Positions 32,136-33,122 of a stretch of DNA of 33,122 nt are shown here, one piece after another. Where the stretch lies: assembly GCA_023705985.1 (NCBI GenBank), contig BPTO01000017.1:1-33122 (forward strand), read 5' to 3'. Made by a program: the position numbers and the translations under genes. Source of the stretch: Candidatus Heimdallarchaeota archaeon (GTDB taxonomy: Archaea; Asgardarchaeota; Heimdallarchaeia; Heimdallarchaeales; Heimdallarchaeaceae). How positions within the stretch are numbered: the first letter of the stretch is position 1; every line of letters starts with the position of its first letter. The notes under the pieces were generated by a model that was given only the letters and a program-made list of their open reading frames with translations, ran no database searches and was not told the DNA's origin.

Positions 32136-33122
32136 ATGATATTGGAGAATCCTATTCCTATTGTTACTGAGAAAGAGCTCAATTTTAATTCTATAGTGCT
32201 TTATATGGATTTGGATGCTTTTTTTGCTTCAGTTGAAATACGAGAACAACCTAAGTTAAAGGGATTGCCTATAATAATTGGTGGAGATCCAATAACAAAG
32301 AGAGGTGTGGTTTCAACTTGTTCTTATGAAGCTAGAACATTTGGAATCCATTCAGGTATGCCCATATCACAAGCTGTAAAACTTTGTCCACAAGTTAGAA
32401 TTATTAAATCCACACATGGACTTTATAGTAAGGTTTCAAAAAATATTATGAAGATAGTTGGTTATTATTCTCCAAAAGTAAAGGTTTCCGGTGTAGATGA
32501 AGCATATTTAGATGTTTCTGATATAGTGTCTGATTATGAAGAAGCTGAGAAATTAGCATACGAACTTAAGGATGATATTTATGCATCAGAAAAAATAACC
32601 TGCTCAATAGGTCTAGCCCCTAACAAAATATTAGCTAAAATAGCCTCTGGTGAGGATAAACCGGATGGATTGAAGATTGTAAAACCTTTTGAAATTGTGG
32701 ATTTTTTAGCCCCTCTAAAGATATCTACTATCCCTGGAGTAGGTAAAAAATCCGAGAGTTCTTTTAATAAAGACCGTGTTTACACTTGTGGAGATTTGAA
32801 GAATTTATCTTTGTCTAAAGTTGTTCATAATTGGGGAAAAAGTGGATTAAGGCTTTGGAAATTAGTTAATGGTTATAATACAGAAGAAATGAGTGATGAT
32901 AAATTCTCTAAAAGGGATCGTAAATCAATTAGTGATGAAAGAACATTTTTCAACCCATTAACAAAGTGGACAGATGTTTGGTTTTATCTAAATGATTCTA
33001 TTAAAACCATTGTTTCCTCAGCTCAAAAAAAGAATATGCAATATCGTACTATTACATTAAAAATTAGGTTTAGAAATTTCAAAACAGATACTCGAAGTCA
33101 TACAATTCCATGTTATTGCAAT
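32136..33122 (+). CDS. dinB: DNA polymerase IV (DinB, Y family), 5' part
   Basis: Translesion polymerase that copies past damaged bases. The reading frame from the ATG at 32136 is open to the window edge (329 codons, 987 bases) with no stop; the 3' end lies outside. The translation shows YMDLDAFFASVEIREQP (first metal-binding Asp residues), GGVVSTCSYEARTFGI-like VSTCSYEARTFGI, VSGVDEAYLDVS (second catalytic Asp/Glu pair), SIGLAPNKILAKIASGEDKP and IPGVGKKSESSF (helix-hairpin-helix of the thumb), then the start of the little-finger domain (RKSISDERTF). Family proteins are 340-420 residues, so most of the protein is visible. Preceded by a TATA box about 27 bases upstream, so probably leaderless. 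Confidence 0.95.
   Translation, partial: MILENPIPIVTEKELNFNSIVLYMDLDAFFASVEIREQPKLKGLPIIIGGDPITKRGVVSTCSYEARTFGIHSGMPISQAVKLCPQVRIIKSTHGLYSKVSKNIMKIVGYYSPKVKVSGVDEAYLDVSDIVSDYEEAEKLAYELKDDIYASEKITCSIGLAPNKILAKIASGEDKPDGLKIVKPFEIVDFLAPLKISTIPGVGKKSESSFNKDRVYTCGDLKNLSLSKVVHNWGKSGLRLWKLVNGYNTEEMSDDKFSKRDRKSISDERTFFNPLTKWTDVWFYLNDSIKTIVSSAQKKNMQYRTITLKIRFRNFKTDTRSHTIPCYCN

Overview
The window looks like an AT-rich chromosomal contig from an Asgard-type archaeon. A Heimdallarchaeia-like lineage is my best guess, but sequence alone does not prove it. The archaeal signs are PheS/PheT of the archaeal/eukaryotic type, the KEOPS proteins Kae1 and Bud32, the coenzyme F420 enzyme CofE, an XPD-type iron-sulfur helicase, and TATA boxes about 27 bases upstream of several start codons. 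The Asgard flavour comes from a tail-anchored JAMM (Rpn11-like) protease, a protein of many winged helices ending in a RING-like finger, a B-box-like zinc finger membrane protein, and many zinc ribbons attached to other domains. Bases 1-46 are not genomic: they are an Illumina sequencing adapter left on the contig end.

Layout: 47-246 is the 3' end of gcvH, cut by the adapter. 477-3673 is pheS-pheT. A divergent pair follows: a 2-phosphoglycerate kinase-like gene (minus) and a kinase-fold gene plus the JAMM protease gene (plus). folP and cofE overlap on the minus strand (6670-8326), then an Orc/ExeA-like AAA+ ATPase (8639-9877). From 9990 to 16303 all genes are on the minus strand: two membrane proteins, an ABC ATPase with a zinc ribbon tail, a MazG-like protein, the winged-helix/RING protein and glutamine synthetase. 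16470-20481 carries an AIR-synthase/HypE-like protein overlapping Bud32 (plus), facing a radical SAM protein that overlaps Kae1 (minus). 20578-22809 holds two zinc-finger membrane proteins and a second 2-phosphoglycerate kinase-like gene. A PD-(D/E)XK nuclease-like gene (22909-23442) and a TPR gene (25231-27003) flank a 1.76-kb TnpB element. The right part has an XPD-like helicase, a small orphan, a secreted phospholipase D/lamin-tail protein, and the 5' part of a DNA polymerase IV gene that runs off the window.

The most interesting parts are the following. The TnpB element (23462-25216) has a GC-rich structured right end expected to encode its guide RNA, imperfect terminal inverted repeats, and a RuvC site where the usual second-motif glutamate is replaced by glycine while a glutamate stands next to the zinc finger, as in Fanzor nucleases and related TnpBs. 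It lies in what would otherwise be a gap of about 33 bases between the TPR and nuclease genes. Other candidates are the winged-helix/RING protein coupled to a MazG-like protein, the membrane-tethered JAMM protease paired with a kinase-fold protein, the HypE-like gene coupled to Bud32, and the zinc-ribbon-XPD fusion. No rRNA, tRNA or CRISPR array was found.
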